Shown piece after piece: positions 29,265-39,200 of a DNA stretch of 64,000 nucleotides. The notes under the pieces are model-generated. The model was not told the origin of the DNA. It saw only the letters and a program-made list of their open reading frames with translations, and ran no database searches. The DNA comes from Fredinandcohnia onubensis (GTDB lineage Bacteria; Bacillota; Bacilli; Bacillales; Bacillaceae_L): the NCBI RefSeq assembly GCF_031181385.1, contig NZ_JAPSKV010000001.1:496001-560000 (forward strand), written 5' to 3'. The first letter of the stretch is position 1; every line of letters starts with the position of its first letter. The translations under genes were made by a program, and so were the position numbers.

Positions 29265-30428
29265 ATGGAACTCAAGCATCTTTCAGATAAATTTATAGAA
29301 TTATTTAACGAAACCGATTACAGACGCTTCTTCGCGCCTGGTCGTATTAATCTCATTGGCGAGCATACCGATTACAATGGCGGCCATGTTTTTCCGGCTT
29401 CGATTACAAAAGGTACCTATGCGCTCGCAAGAAAACGTAATGACGAAAAAATTAGAATGTACTCGATGAACTTTGAAGAGCTTGGGGTAATCGAATTCAA
29501 TCTAAGAAACCTTGACTACAATAAAGAACATGATTGGGCGAATTATCCGAAGGGGATGCTGCGTTATTTACGTGAAAAGGGCTTTGACATTTCAACTGGG
29601 GTTGACGTGCTTTTTTACGGGAATATTCCAAATGGCGCTGGCCTTTCGTCATCCGCATCGATCGAGCTCGTGTCGGGTGTGATGTTCGAAAAAATATTTA
29701 ACCTTGAAATTGACCGTGTCGAACTTGTAAAAATTGGTCAACTTGTAGAAAATAAATTCATTGGTGTGAACAGTGGTATCATGGATCAATTTGCAATCGG
29801 AATGGGTAAAAAGAATGCAGGAATTTTACTAGATTGTGATACATTAAAATATGAATATGCGCCAATCGAGTTGGACGAACATCTCATTTTAATCATGAAC
29901 ACGAACAAGCGCCGAGAGCTAGCTGAATCTAAATACAATGAACGTCGCAGTGAGTGCGAACAGGCACTTGTCAAACTTCAAAAGGAACTGGATGTTCAAG
30001 CGCTTGGTAATATCACCAGCGAGCAATTTGAACAACACAAGCATCTAATCGAAAACGAAACCTTGCAAAAGCGAGCAAAACATGCGGTTTACGAAAATGA
30101 AAGAACGTTAGATGCGCTAAAAGCCCTGAAAGCAGGGGACCTCCTCGAGTTCGGTCGTTTGCTAAATGCATCACACACATCATTGCGTGATGATTATGAA
30201 GTAACCGGCAAAGAACTTGATACTTTAGCAGAAGCAGCATGGGCGCAGGAGGGCGTACTTGGTGCACGAATGACAGGCGCTGGCTTTGGTGGCTGTGCAA
30301 TTGCACTCGTCGAAAAAGAAAAAGTGCAAGCAATCACCGATGCAATCGGAAAAAACTACGAAGAAACCGTCGGCTACCCGGCTTCCTTCTATGAGGTAAG
30401 CATCGGCGACGGCGCAAAAGAACTATAA
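29265..30428 (+). CDS. galK: galactokinase
   Basis: 387 residues from ATG 29265, with GGGGGG nine bases upstream; an ATG at 29247 has no ribosome site and adds six odd residues. GHMP kinase: FAPGRINLIGEHTDYNGG (near 22-39) is the galactokinase signature, PNGAGLSSSASIEL the ATP loop, and GARMTGAGFGGCAIAL the C-terminal motif. Phosphorylates galactose to galactose-1-P, first step of the Leloir pathway fed by LacZ. Confidence 0.96.
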   Translation: MELKHLSDKFIELFNETDYRRFFAPGRINLIGEHTDYNGGHVFPASITKGTYALARKRNDEKIRMYSMNFEELGVIEFNLRNLDYNKEHDWANYPKGMLRYLREKGFDISTGVDVLFYGNIPNGAGLSSSASIELVSGVMFEKIFNLEIDRVELVKIGQLVENKFIGVNSGIMDQFAIGMGKKNAGILLDCDTLKYEYAPIELDEHLILIMNTNKRRELAESKYNERRSECEQALVKLQKELDVQALGNITSEQFEQHKHLIENETLQKRAKHAVYENERTLDALKALKAGDLLEFGRLLNASHTSLRDDYEVTGKELDTLAEAAWAQEGVLGARMTGAGFGGCAIALVEKEKVQAITDAIGKNYEETVGYPASFYEVSIGDGAKEL

Positions 30429-30433
30429 CAAAG

Positions 30434-30460
30434 TGGAAGCAGGGCTGTCTCTCTGACCCA
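30434..30460. repeat. degenerate type A palindrome between galK and galE
   Basis: TGGAAGCAGGGCTGTC ... CTGACCCA keeps the arms and spacing of the 29-bp family in a 27-base, decayed form, five bases after the galK stop. Confidence 0.5.
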
Positions 30461-30479
30461 CAAAAGGAGCGATTAAGAT

Positions 30480-31469
30480 ATGAGTATTTTAGTATTAGGT
30501 GGAGCGGGTTATATTGGCTCGCATGCGGTTTATCAGTTAATTGACGCGAACGAGGATGTTGTGGTTGTTGACAATCTTCAAACTGGTCACAAAGAGGCAG
30601 TTCACCCGAAAGCGAAGTTCTATCAAGGTGACATCCGTGACCGTGCGTTTTTACAATCTGTTTTTGAAAAAGAAAATATTAATGCGGTGATCCATTTTGC
30701 GGCAAATTCGCTTGTCGGCGAATCAATGGTTGACCCATTAAAATACTATGACAACAATGTGTTTGGAACTCAAATCGTACTTGAAACGATGAAAAACAAT
30801 AACGTGAAATACATCGTTTTCTCATCAACGGCAGCAACTTACGGCGAGCCAAAGCAGGTGCCAATTACGGAGGACATGCCGACTGTTCCAACAAACACGT
30901 ACGGTGAAACGAAGCTTGCGATGGAGAAAATGATGAAGTGGTCTGAGATTGCACATGACATTAAATTTGTGTCACTCCGCTATTTTAACGTAGCTGGGGC
31001 TCGTGCAACTGGTGAAATCGGGGAGGACCATGATCCAGAAACTCATCTGATCCCAGTTATTTTACAAGCAGCAATAGGAAAAAGAGATGCTATCACGATC
31101 TTCGGTGAGGACTACGATACTCCAGACGGCACATGTATTCGTGACTACATCCATGTCGAGGACTTAATTAATGCGCATATTTTAGCCCTAAAATATCTGC
31201 AAAACGGTGGCGATAGTAACTATTTTAACCTTGGAAGTAACAGTGGATTCTCTGTAAAAGAAATGGTTGAAGCAGCAAAAGAGGTTACTCAGCGCGATAT
31301 TCCTGTCAATATTGGTGAGCGCCGCGCGGGTGACCCAAGCATTCTGATTGCATCATCAGGAAAAGCGAAGGAAGTCCTTGGCTGGGAGCCGAAGCGTACG
31401 TCAATCAACGAAATCATTAAGGATGCGTGGAACTGGCATGTAAACCACCCAAATGGGTATGAAAGCTGA
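30480..31469 (+). CDS. galE: UDP-glucose 4-epimerase
   Basis: 329 residues, short-chain dehydrogenase fold. NAD site GGAGYIGSH (7-15), catalytic S in FSSTAATYG and Y-x-x-x-K in YGETKLAME. Interconverts UDP-galactose and UDP-glucose. AAAGGAGCG precedes the ATG; its end overlaps the open frame upstream of the galT start by coding distance only, with galT starting 11 bases after the stop. Confidence 0.96.
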   Translation: MSILVLGGAGYIGSHAVYQLIDANEDVVVVDNLQTGHKEAVHPKAKFYQGDIRDRAFLQSVFEKENINAVIHFAANSLVGESMVDPLKYYDNNVFGTQIVLETMKNNNVKYIVFSSTAATYGEPKQVPITEDMPTVPTNTYGETKLAMEKMMKWSEIAHDIKFVSLRYFNVAGARATGEIGEDHDPETHLIPVILQAAIGKRDAITIFGEDYDTPDGTCIRDYIHVEDLINAHILALKYLQNGGDSNYFNLGSNSGFSVKEMVEAAKEVTQRDIPVNIGERRAGDPSILIASSGKAKEVLGWEPKRTSINEIIKDAWNWHVNHPNGYES

Positions 31470-31479
31470 GGGGAGCAAC

Positions 31480-32967
31480 TTGACTATCTACGGAACTGTT
31501 CAGCAGTTAACAGAGCAGGCCATCAAGGTCGGACTTATTGAAAAAGAAGACGTGATCTACGTCCGCAATCAGGTCCTATCCTTACTTAATCTAGAGGACT
31601 TCTCGCCAACTGAGCAAGTCTCACTAGAAAAAGACATCCCAACTCTGGTTGAGGACCTAGTAGAATACGCGTGTGAACAAGGTGTTATCGAGGACTATTT
31701 TAATGCGAAAGAAATTCTTGCAAGTAAAATCATGAACGTGATGATCCCACTGCCGTCCGCGGTGACACGTCATTTTTATCAATTACACCAAAAAGACCCT
31801 GCAGCTGCAACAGACTATTTTTACGAGTTAAGTAAAAATAGCAACTACATTCAAATGAAGCGGATCGAAAAAAACATTGAATATAAAGTGGAAACTAAGT
31901 ACGGTGAGCTTGATATCACCATCAACTTGTCTAAACCTGAAAAAGATCCAAAACAAATTGCGCTTGAAAAAGAGACAAAAACAGCTGGTTCGACGTATCC
32001 AAAATGTTTACTCTGTGTAGAAAATGAAGGGTATGCGGGCCGCATCGGTCATCCGGCTCGCTCGAATCACCGCATCATTCCGGTACCACTTGAGGGTGAA
32101 AACTGGTATTTGCAGTACTCACCATATGTGTACTACAACGAGCATAGCATCCTGCTTTGCGAAGAGCATCGTGATATGAAAATCAGCAGTGAGACATTTG
32201 GGCGATTACTTGGCTTTGTTGAAAAGTTTCCACACTATTTCATTGGTTCAAATGCAGATATCCCAATTGTGGGGGGCTCGATTTTAACCCATGATCACTA
32301 TCAGGGTGGAAACTATGAATTTGCGATGGCAAAGGCAGAAGACGATATCAAATTCACGTGGGACCGTTATGACAACATCGAATTTTCAACGGTAAACTGG
32401 CCAATGTCTGTTCTTCGCCTAAGAAGCACTGATAAGGATGGCCTGGTTGAAGCGGGAGACCACATTTTACAAGCATGGCGCAATTACAGCGACCCGGAAG
32501 TCGACATCATTGCGTTTACCGGAGACATACCGCATAACACAATTACGCCGATCGCTCGGAAACGAGACGGCAAATACGAGCTGGACCTTGTTCTCCGTAA
32601 CAACCGCACTAATGACGAGCATCCACTCGGCATTTTCCATCCGCATGCCGATGTGCACCATATTAAAAAGGAAAACATCGGTCTCATCGAGGTCATGGGA
32701 TTAGCGGTGCTTCCAGCTCGACTCAAGACTGAGTTGCAAGAGGTTGAAAATTACCTAATCGGCGAAGCAGACTCAGTCAATCCAATTCACCAACAATGGG
32801 CCGATGAACTGAAAGCTTACAACCCAACAAAAGAAAATGTTCATGAGCTTGTAAAACAGGAAGTCGGCAAAAAGTTCATGCGTGTGCTAGAAGATGCCGG
32901 GGTATACAAGCGTGATGAAGATGGCCAAAATGCATTTAAGAGATTTATAGACGACTTTACGAATTAG
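31480..32967 (+). CDS. galT: galactose-1-phosphate uridylyltransferase, Firmicutes type
   Basis: 495 residues from TTG 31480, chosen because GAGGGGAG lies just upstream and the alternative ATGs at 31453/31459 sit inside galE without a site. Family-2 GalT, unrelated in length to the 350-residue E. coli enzyme. The sequence contains a CLLCVENEGYAGRIGHPARSN stretch and the C-terminal HPHADVHHIKKENIGL region typical of the family. Transfers UMP between UDP-glucose and galactose-1-P. Confidence 0.93.
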   Translation: MTIYGTVQQLTEQAIKVGLIEKEDVIYVRNQVLSLLNLEDFSPTEQVSLEKDIPTLVEDLVEYACEQGVIEDYFNAKEILASKIMNVMIPLPSAVTRHFYQLHQKDPAAATDYFYELSKNSNYIQMKRIEKNIEYKVETKYGELDITINLSKPEKDPKQIALEKETKTAGSTYPKCLLCVENEGYAGRIGHPARSNHRIIPVPLEGENWYLQYSPYVYYNEHSILLCEEHRDMKISSETFGRLLGFVEKFPHYFIGSNADIPIVGGSILTHDHYQGGNYEFAMAKAEDDIKFTWDRYDNIEFSTVNWPMSVLRLRSTDKDGLVEAGDHILQAWRNYSDPEVDIIAFTGDIPHNTITPIARKRDGKYELDLVLRNNRTNDEHPLGIFHPHADVHHIKKENIGLIEVMGLAVLPARLKTELQEVENYLIGEADSVNPIHQQWADELKAYNPTKENVHELVKQEVGKKFMRVLEDAGVYKRDEDGQNAFKRFIDDFTN

Positions 32968-32978
32968 GAGATTATCAA

Positions 32979-34040
32979 ATGGAAGTTACTGTATATCCCT
33001 ACGGAAAGCATGATAATAAAGAAGTCCAGGCTTTTACGTTAAAAAATGACCACGGGCTAAGCGTTACCTGCATTGACTATGGTTGCATTATCACTGAAAT
33101 TCTCGCTCCAGATCGAAACGGTGCACAGGAGAATGTCGTGCTTGGATTCGAAAACCTTGATGGATATCTTTCAGATCAAACCTATCAAGGGGCGATTGTT
33201 GGTCGGATTGCAGGTCGCATAAGAGGTGGGGAATTTGAGCTGAACGGCAAAACCTATTCATTAGATAAAAATGAAAAAACCAACCATATCCATGGTGGAG
33301 TAAAAGGGTTCAGCAAAGTCGTGTGGGATTCTACTATTATAAAGGAAGAAAATCATGTCGGCGTTGAGTTTAAGTATGTCAGTAAAGACGGTGAAGGTGG
33401 CTATCCTGGAACTGTTGAAATGACTGTCACTTATTCACTCAATAATGAAAATGAATTTTTGATTTCTGTAAAAGGTGTTCCTGAAGCAGACACTATTTTA
33501 AATATGACAAACCATGCTTATTTTAACCTATCAGGCAACATGAAAAATGACGTGCTTGATCATGAACTTTCTATTAAAAGCAGTAAGTTTCTCGAACTAG
33601 ACCAAGAATTTCTTCCTACCGGTGAACTCCTTGATGTCACTGGCACTGTTTTTGATTTTCGAAAGGGTCGAAAAATCGCTGACGGACCAAATTCAAAGGA
33701 TGAGCAGATTGCCCTTGTTGGTCAAGGATACGATCATCCATTTTTGCTCGATGAAAAATTGGTTACACTTTATGATGAAGCATCTGGCCGCCTATTAAAG
33801 GTAGAAACAAACCAACCGGCTGTTGTCGTTTACACAAGCAACACAATGGAAGGCTTTGAAATGCGCGGTGGCAAGGCACGCCCGTATTTAGGCGTATGCC
33901 TTGAAACACAAGTACCACCTGATGCAATCCAGCACCCGAACTTCCCATCCACGATCGTCAAAAAGGGTGAGGAATACCACTGGGAAACGAAGTACACATT
34001 TTATAGGGACCAAGGGGACGGTTCTCCTGGTCCCGTATAG
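32979..34040 (+). CDS. galM: aldose 1-epimerase, with a repeat-derived C terminus
   Basis: 353 residues. Catalytic H in NMTNHAYFNLSG (near 175-186), H in NHIHGGVKGFSK and catalytic E in VCLETQVPPDAIQHP (near 307-321). Interconverts alpha- and beta-galactose so that LacZ product can enter galactokinase. The normal family end is near KYTFY; here the frame then runs into a 29-bp palindrome starting at 34006 and finishes with RDQGDGSPGPV and a stop derived from the repeat. Enzyme activity is probably unaffected because the extension is terminal. Confidence 0.93.
   Translation: MEVTVYPYGKHDNKEVQAFTLKNDHGLSVTCIDYGCIITEILAPDRNGAQENVVLGFENLDGYLSDQTYQGAIVGRIAGRIRGGEFELNGKTYSLDKNEKTNHIHGGVKGFSKVVWDSTIIKEENHVGVEFKYVSKDGEGGYPGTVEMTVTYSLNNENEFLISVKGVPEADTILNMTNHAYFNLSGNMKNDVLDHELSIKSSKFLELDQEFLPTGELLDVTGTVFDFRKGRKIADGPNSKDEQIALVGQGYDHPFLLDEKLVTLYDEASGRLLKVETNQPAVVVYTSNTMEGFEMRGGKARPYLGVCLETQVPPDAIQHPNFPSTIVKKGEEYHWETKYTFYRDQGDGSPGPV
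34006..34034. repeat. 29-bp dispersed palindrome, type B, inside the galM 3' end
   Basis: GGGACCAAGGGGACGG ... CTCCTGGTCCC. It overlaps the last coding bases of galM and supplies its final residues. Confidence 0.8.
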
Positions 34041-34050
34041 TGACCAGGAG

Positions 34051-34079
34051 GGGAACCAAGAGAACCGTCCCTCGGTTCC
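34051..34079. repeat. 29-bp dispersed palindrome, type B
   Basis: GGGAACCAAGAGAACCGTCC ... CTCGGTTCC. Paired with 34006-34034; ends five bases before the AAAGGAG of the LacI-type gene. Confidence 0.8.
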
Positions 34080-34094
34080 ACAGAAAGGAGATGA

Positions 34095-35102
<1,008 letters not shown>

Positions 35103-35683
35103 GATTCCGTTTTAATAGGAAAGAAAGATTACAAAATCCCCTGCAACAACCACGAAATTCCTAGAGAATTTAGTCGATTCATCGTACCTTTTCCTTACCT
35201 ATCCACCAGCATTTACCACTCCAAACAACCATTCTTCGAAAATAAAATCCTATTTTACAAAAACATTACTTCATTATAAGGGGAAGAGAATTTTTAACTT
35301 CGTATCAATGAAAGTGCTTACAATCAACCGAAGACCGCGGAGTCTCGTCAAGTTACATTTATGTTACAAGCATTAATGATAAAAGGACTAATTTCCTACT
35401 AATTGTAATAAAGGGAGTCAAGAGGCTTGAAATCAAGATATTATGTCGAGGGATATCAACGTTCTTCTGTTTTATTAATTTCTCAAAAGTACTAGACGGG
35501 TAGTACATCTTAGGTAGTAAGGGACTCCGATAGGAACGACAATTTGTAGAAAAATGTAGAATAAACAGGTCTTTCGTCTCGGTTACTAAGTTGGTTGAAT
35601 ATTCTGCAAAAATTGACCTAATCCAAAATATCGAGTAGTTTTTAGTATATATCTGGAAAAAATGTGACCGTATTATGTCAATT
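35103..35683. other. long intergenic region before the type VII secretion locus
   Basis: About 580 bases, AT-rich, with no frame that combines a ribosome site and protein-like sequence on either strand. It separates the sugar locus from the secretion locus and may hold its regulatory sites; I could not define any beyond the promoter candidate at 35684. Confidence 0.6.
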
Positions 35684-35713
35684 TTGCCCCATATAAGGGC
35701 ATTGCACTATATA
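35684..35713 (+). promoter_or_regulatory. possible promoter of the type VII secretion locus
   Basis: TTGCCC (35684-35689), 18 bases, TATATA (35708-35713), 30 bases before the first WXG100-like start. Confidence 0.4.
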
Positions 35714-35743
35714 AAACTTATTTATGATAAGCAGGTGAATTTT

Positions 35744-36088
35744 ATGGGAATTAGTGTTTCGGCCGCAATTTCACAGGCAAACCAACTTCGCAATTATGCC
35801 ACACAGCTTCGCAATCTAAAAAGCTCTTTAAATGGGTTTCAAGGTAATATCAATTCAGCTTGGCAGGCAACCGAGGTTCAATATATCAACCAAGCGATCG
35901 CTGAGATTAACCGAGAATTAAATTCAATTGCCTCTAAACTAGACTCTGTTGCACCAGACATCATATCAGTTGCAAACCAAATCAAGCGAGAAGAAGAGGC
36001 AGCTGCTCGTGCAGCAGCGGAAGCGAGAAGAAAGGCTGAAGAAGAAGCACAAAAAAGAGCTGACACTAGAGCTCCTCATCTACGCTAA
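35744..36088 (+). CDS. WXG100-like protein with charged C-terminal tail
   Basis: 114 residues from ATG 35744 (AGGTG upstream); an in-frame ATG at 35675 has no site. Two predicted helices around W40 (SAWQATE, a W-x-A form of the WXG turn), then a long Glu/Arg/Ala helix (REEEAAARAAAEARRKAEEE) and a basic end. It opens the locus just before the ATPase. Similar YwqI-type proteins act as helical partners or substrates in Firmicutes type VII systems. Confidence 0.75.
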   Translation: MGISVSAAISQANQLRNYATQLRNLKSSLNGFQGNINSAWQATEVQYINQAIAEINRELNSIASKLDSVAPDIISVANQIKREEEAAARAAAEARRKAEEEAQKRADTRAPHLR

Positions 36089-36169
36089 GACTGCTAGAAT
36101 GAGATATTTTATAATCTTTGCTGACAACTATGAAAATAGACAACCGCAATTGTTAATACCTACGTTAGG

Positions 36170-36200
36170 AAAAAGACGTGATAGCCTTGCGCTTTTTTTA
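36170..36200 (+). terminator. possible terminator or attenuator before the EssC-like gene
   Basis: AAAAAG and CG pair with CG and CTTTTTT; the right arm is a seven-T run. The ATG at 36200 lies directly at its end, which argues against that codon as a start. Confidence 0.4.
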
Positions 36201-36217
36201 TGAAGGAGAGATTTGCT

Positions 36218-39200
36218 TTGATATTAACTCTATTTGATCGGGAAAAGGCTTTTACATATGTGCTGCCAGAACGCATCACGGGCCGCTATATTTTAACCTC
36301 TGAAGATGCTCACGGGGAACCCAAAGACTTAATCGCCATCGAGGCAGAGGATGGCAAATGGTTCTTGAAGTCGAACAAGTCGGCATTCCTGGCAAATGAC
36401 AAGCAAGAAATACTTGTTAAACAGGAAATTGAGCCATTTAAGACATACTCTATTTCTCGCAATAATGATGCATCTGCTCTCCTCTATGTGGAGCCACCGA
36501 CAAACGATCGAAATGAGTTTACAAAGCATGAGGTGACAGGAAGTAGTATTCGGGTTGGTCGCGGTAATGATTGCCACATCCGATTCTCGAATAAGCTTGT
36601 CTCTAGCTCCCACTGCGTGATTCAGTATGATGCACAGGGTCATGCGATCATCCGTGACAACAATAGCTCGAACGGTACATATGTCAACGGAGAGCGTGTG
36701 ACTGAAAAAGTTCTTTCAACCGGTGATGTCATCTACATCATGGGATTAAAAATCATCTACAATGGCAAGTTATTATCACTAAATAATCCGCATCAATTGG
36801 TATTTTTAGACCGCAATGCCTTTCGTCCGTTTGAGGTGCAAAAACCGATTATAGAAGAAGAGGAACCACTTGACGATTTCGATACCGAAGAATTAAATGA
36901 TGACCTCTTTTATCGTTCTCCACGTTTTAAGCGAGACATTAAGCGGACTGAAATCAGAATCGACCCACCACCATCGAAGCCGAACATCGATGAAACTCCA
37001 TTGATGTTTATCCTCGGACCTTCCATCACAATGGGGATGGCGTCCATGTCCATGGGGATATTTATGCTAAATAACGTATTGGCACGTGGCGAAAGTCTTA
37101 CATACGCGATGCCGACATTAATCATGTCATTTAGCATGTTGGTCGGAACGGTGCTGTGGCCGATTTTAACGAAGAAATATGAGAAGAAGCAGCGGATTAA
37201 GCAGGAAGGCAAACGCCAGGAAAAATACTCAAAATACATCGAAGAAATGGCGCAGGTGATTGAGGAAGAATGTCAACGTCAAAGCGAAATTCTTCATGAA
37301 AACCATGTGGCCCTGCAGAATTTAATTTCACGAATTACGATGCGAAAAAGAAATCTGTGGGAGCGTGCTATTGGTCAAGATGATTTCCTTAAGGTTCGCC
37401 TCGGAATCGGCGATCTTCCATTAAATGCAGAACTGAAATACCCTGAGAAAAAATTCACCCTAGAGGACGACAATCTCCAGGATGATCTTTATAAATTGGT
37501 TGAAACACCTCACATTTTAAAACAGGTGCCCGTAACCTTAAGTTTTGTTGAGGAGTATGTCAGTGGTGTGATTGGGCGCCGCAGTCGCGTACAGGATTTT
37601 GTAAAGGGACTTATTTTTCAATTAACGGCCCTACATAGTTATGACGAGCTGAAGCTTGTGTTTCTTTACGATAAAAATGAGGAAGAGTATTGGAAGTTTG
37701 CGAGATGGCTACCGCATGTGTGGGATGAAGCGATGCAGATTCGCTTTATCGCAACAGATGCGACAGAGGTAAAGGAGCTGTCTTCCTATTTTGAAAAGGA
37801 AATCGCCTACCGCGCAAGCCTTGATGAGGAACAGATAAAGGATCTTGACCAGCATTATTTAATTTTCTCGATGAGTAAGTCACTCGCGTCAAGGGCTGAG
37901 ATGATCAACCTCCTTTTAGAGGAAAATAAGGACATCGGCATTAGCCTCGTCACTTTATACGATGAGCTTAAGAATCTACCGAAGGAATGTACGATGGTTG
38001 TTGAGCTTGCGGATGACATGTCCAAAATTTATGACAAGGACGACATTTCCGGCTTGTACACAGCATTTGATGCGGAATTTTATGAGCGTGAGGATGCTGA
38101 AGAGGTTGCGATTCGCTTGGCCAATATTCAGCTTGCATCTTCTGTTGACGCATACACGTTACCAGACATGATCACGTTCTTAGAGATGTTTGGCGTAAGT
38201 AAAATCGAGCACTTGAACGCATTGACGCGCTGGAAGGAAAACAACCCAGTGCTCTCCATTGAAACGCCAATTGGGATTGACACAATGGGTGAGTCGTTCA
38301 AATTAGACCTTCATGAAAAATACCACGGTCCACATGGGCTGATTGCCGGTATGACGGGGTCTGGTAAGTCTGAGTTCATTATGACGTTCATTTTATCGCT
38401 TGCTGTGAACTATCACCCAGATGAGGTTGCCTTTATTTTAATCGACTACAAGGGTGGCGGAATGGCGAATGCCTTTTTAAATCTGCCGCATTTAGCTGGT
38501 ACGATTACAAACCTCGATGGGGCAGCCGTAAAACGTTCCTTAATTTCGATTCAAAGTGAGCTAAAGCGTCGCCAGTCCATTTTCAGTGAGACGAGTCGAC
38601 GTATGAATACAAGTAATATTGACATTTATAAATACCAAAAGCTGTATCGTGAAGGCTTAGTGAGTGAGCCACTTCAGCATTTATTCATGATTTCCGATGA
38701 GTTCGCCGAGTTGAAAACACAGCAACCTGAGTTCATGGAACAACTGGTGAGTGCGGCTCGTATCGGACGAAGCTTAGGAGTCCACTTGATTTTAGCCACA
38801 CAGAAGCCTTCTGGTGTCGTGGACGATCAAATTTGGAGTAACTCGAAATTCAGAATCAGTCTGAAGGTACAGGAAAAAGCCGATAGTATGGAGGTCATCA
38901 AGCGACCAGATGCTGCCGAGCTATCAACGACCGGTCGTTTTTACCTACAGGTTGGGTATAACGAGTTGTTCGAGCTTGGTCAATCGGCATGGGCAGGGGC
39001 ACCGTATTATCCATCCGATAAGATTGAAAAACGGGTAGATGAAAGCATCCGTGTCATTGACCACTTAGGTCGTGTCATCAAGAGTGCAAAAGTTGACCGA
39101 AGAACGATGGTGAAGAATCCACCGAAGCAAATTGATGAAGTCACAAAGTACTTAGAAACTCTAGCAAAACAGGAAAATATCAAGGTCAAGCAGCTATGGC

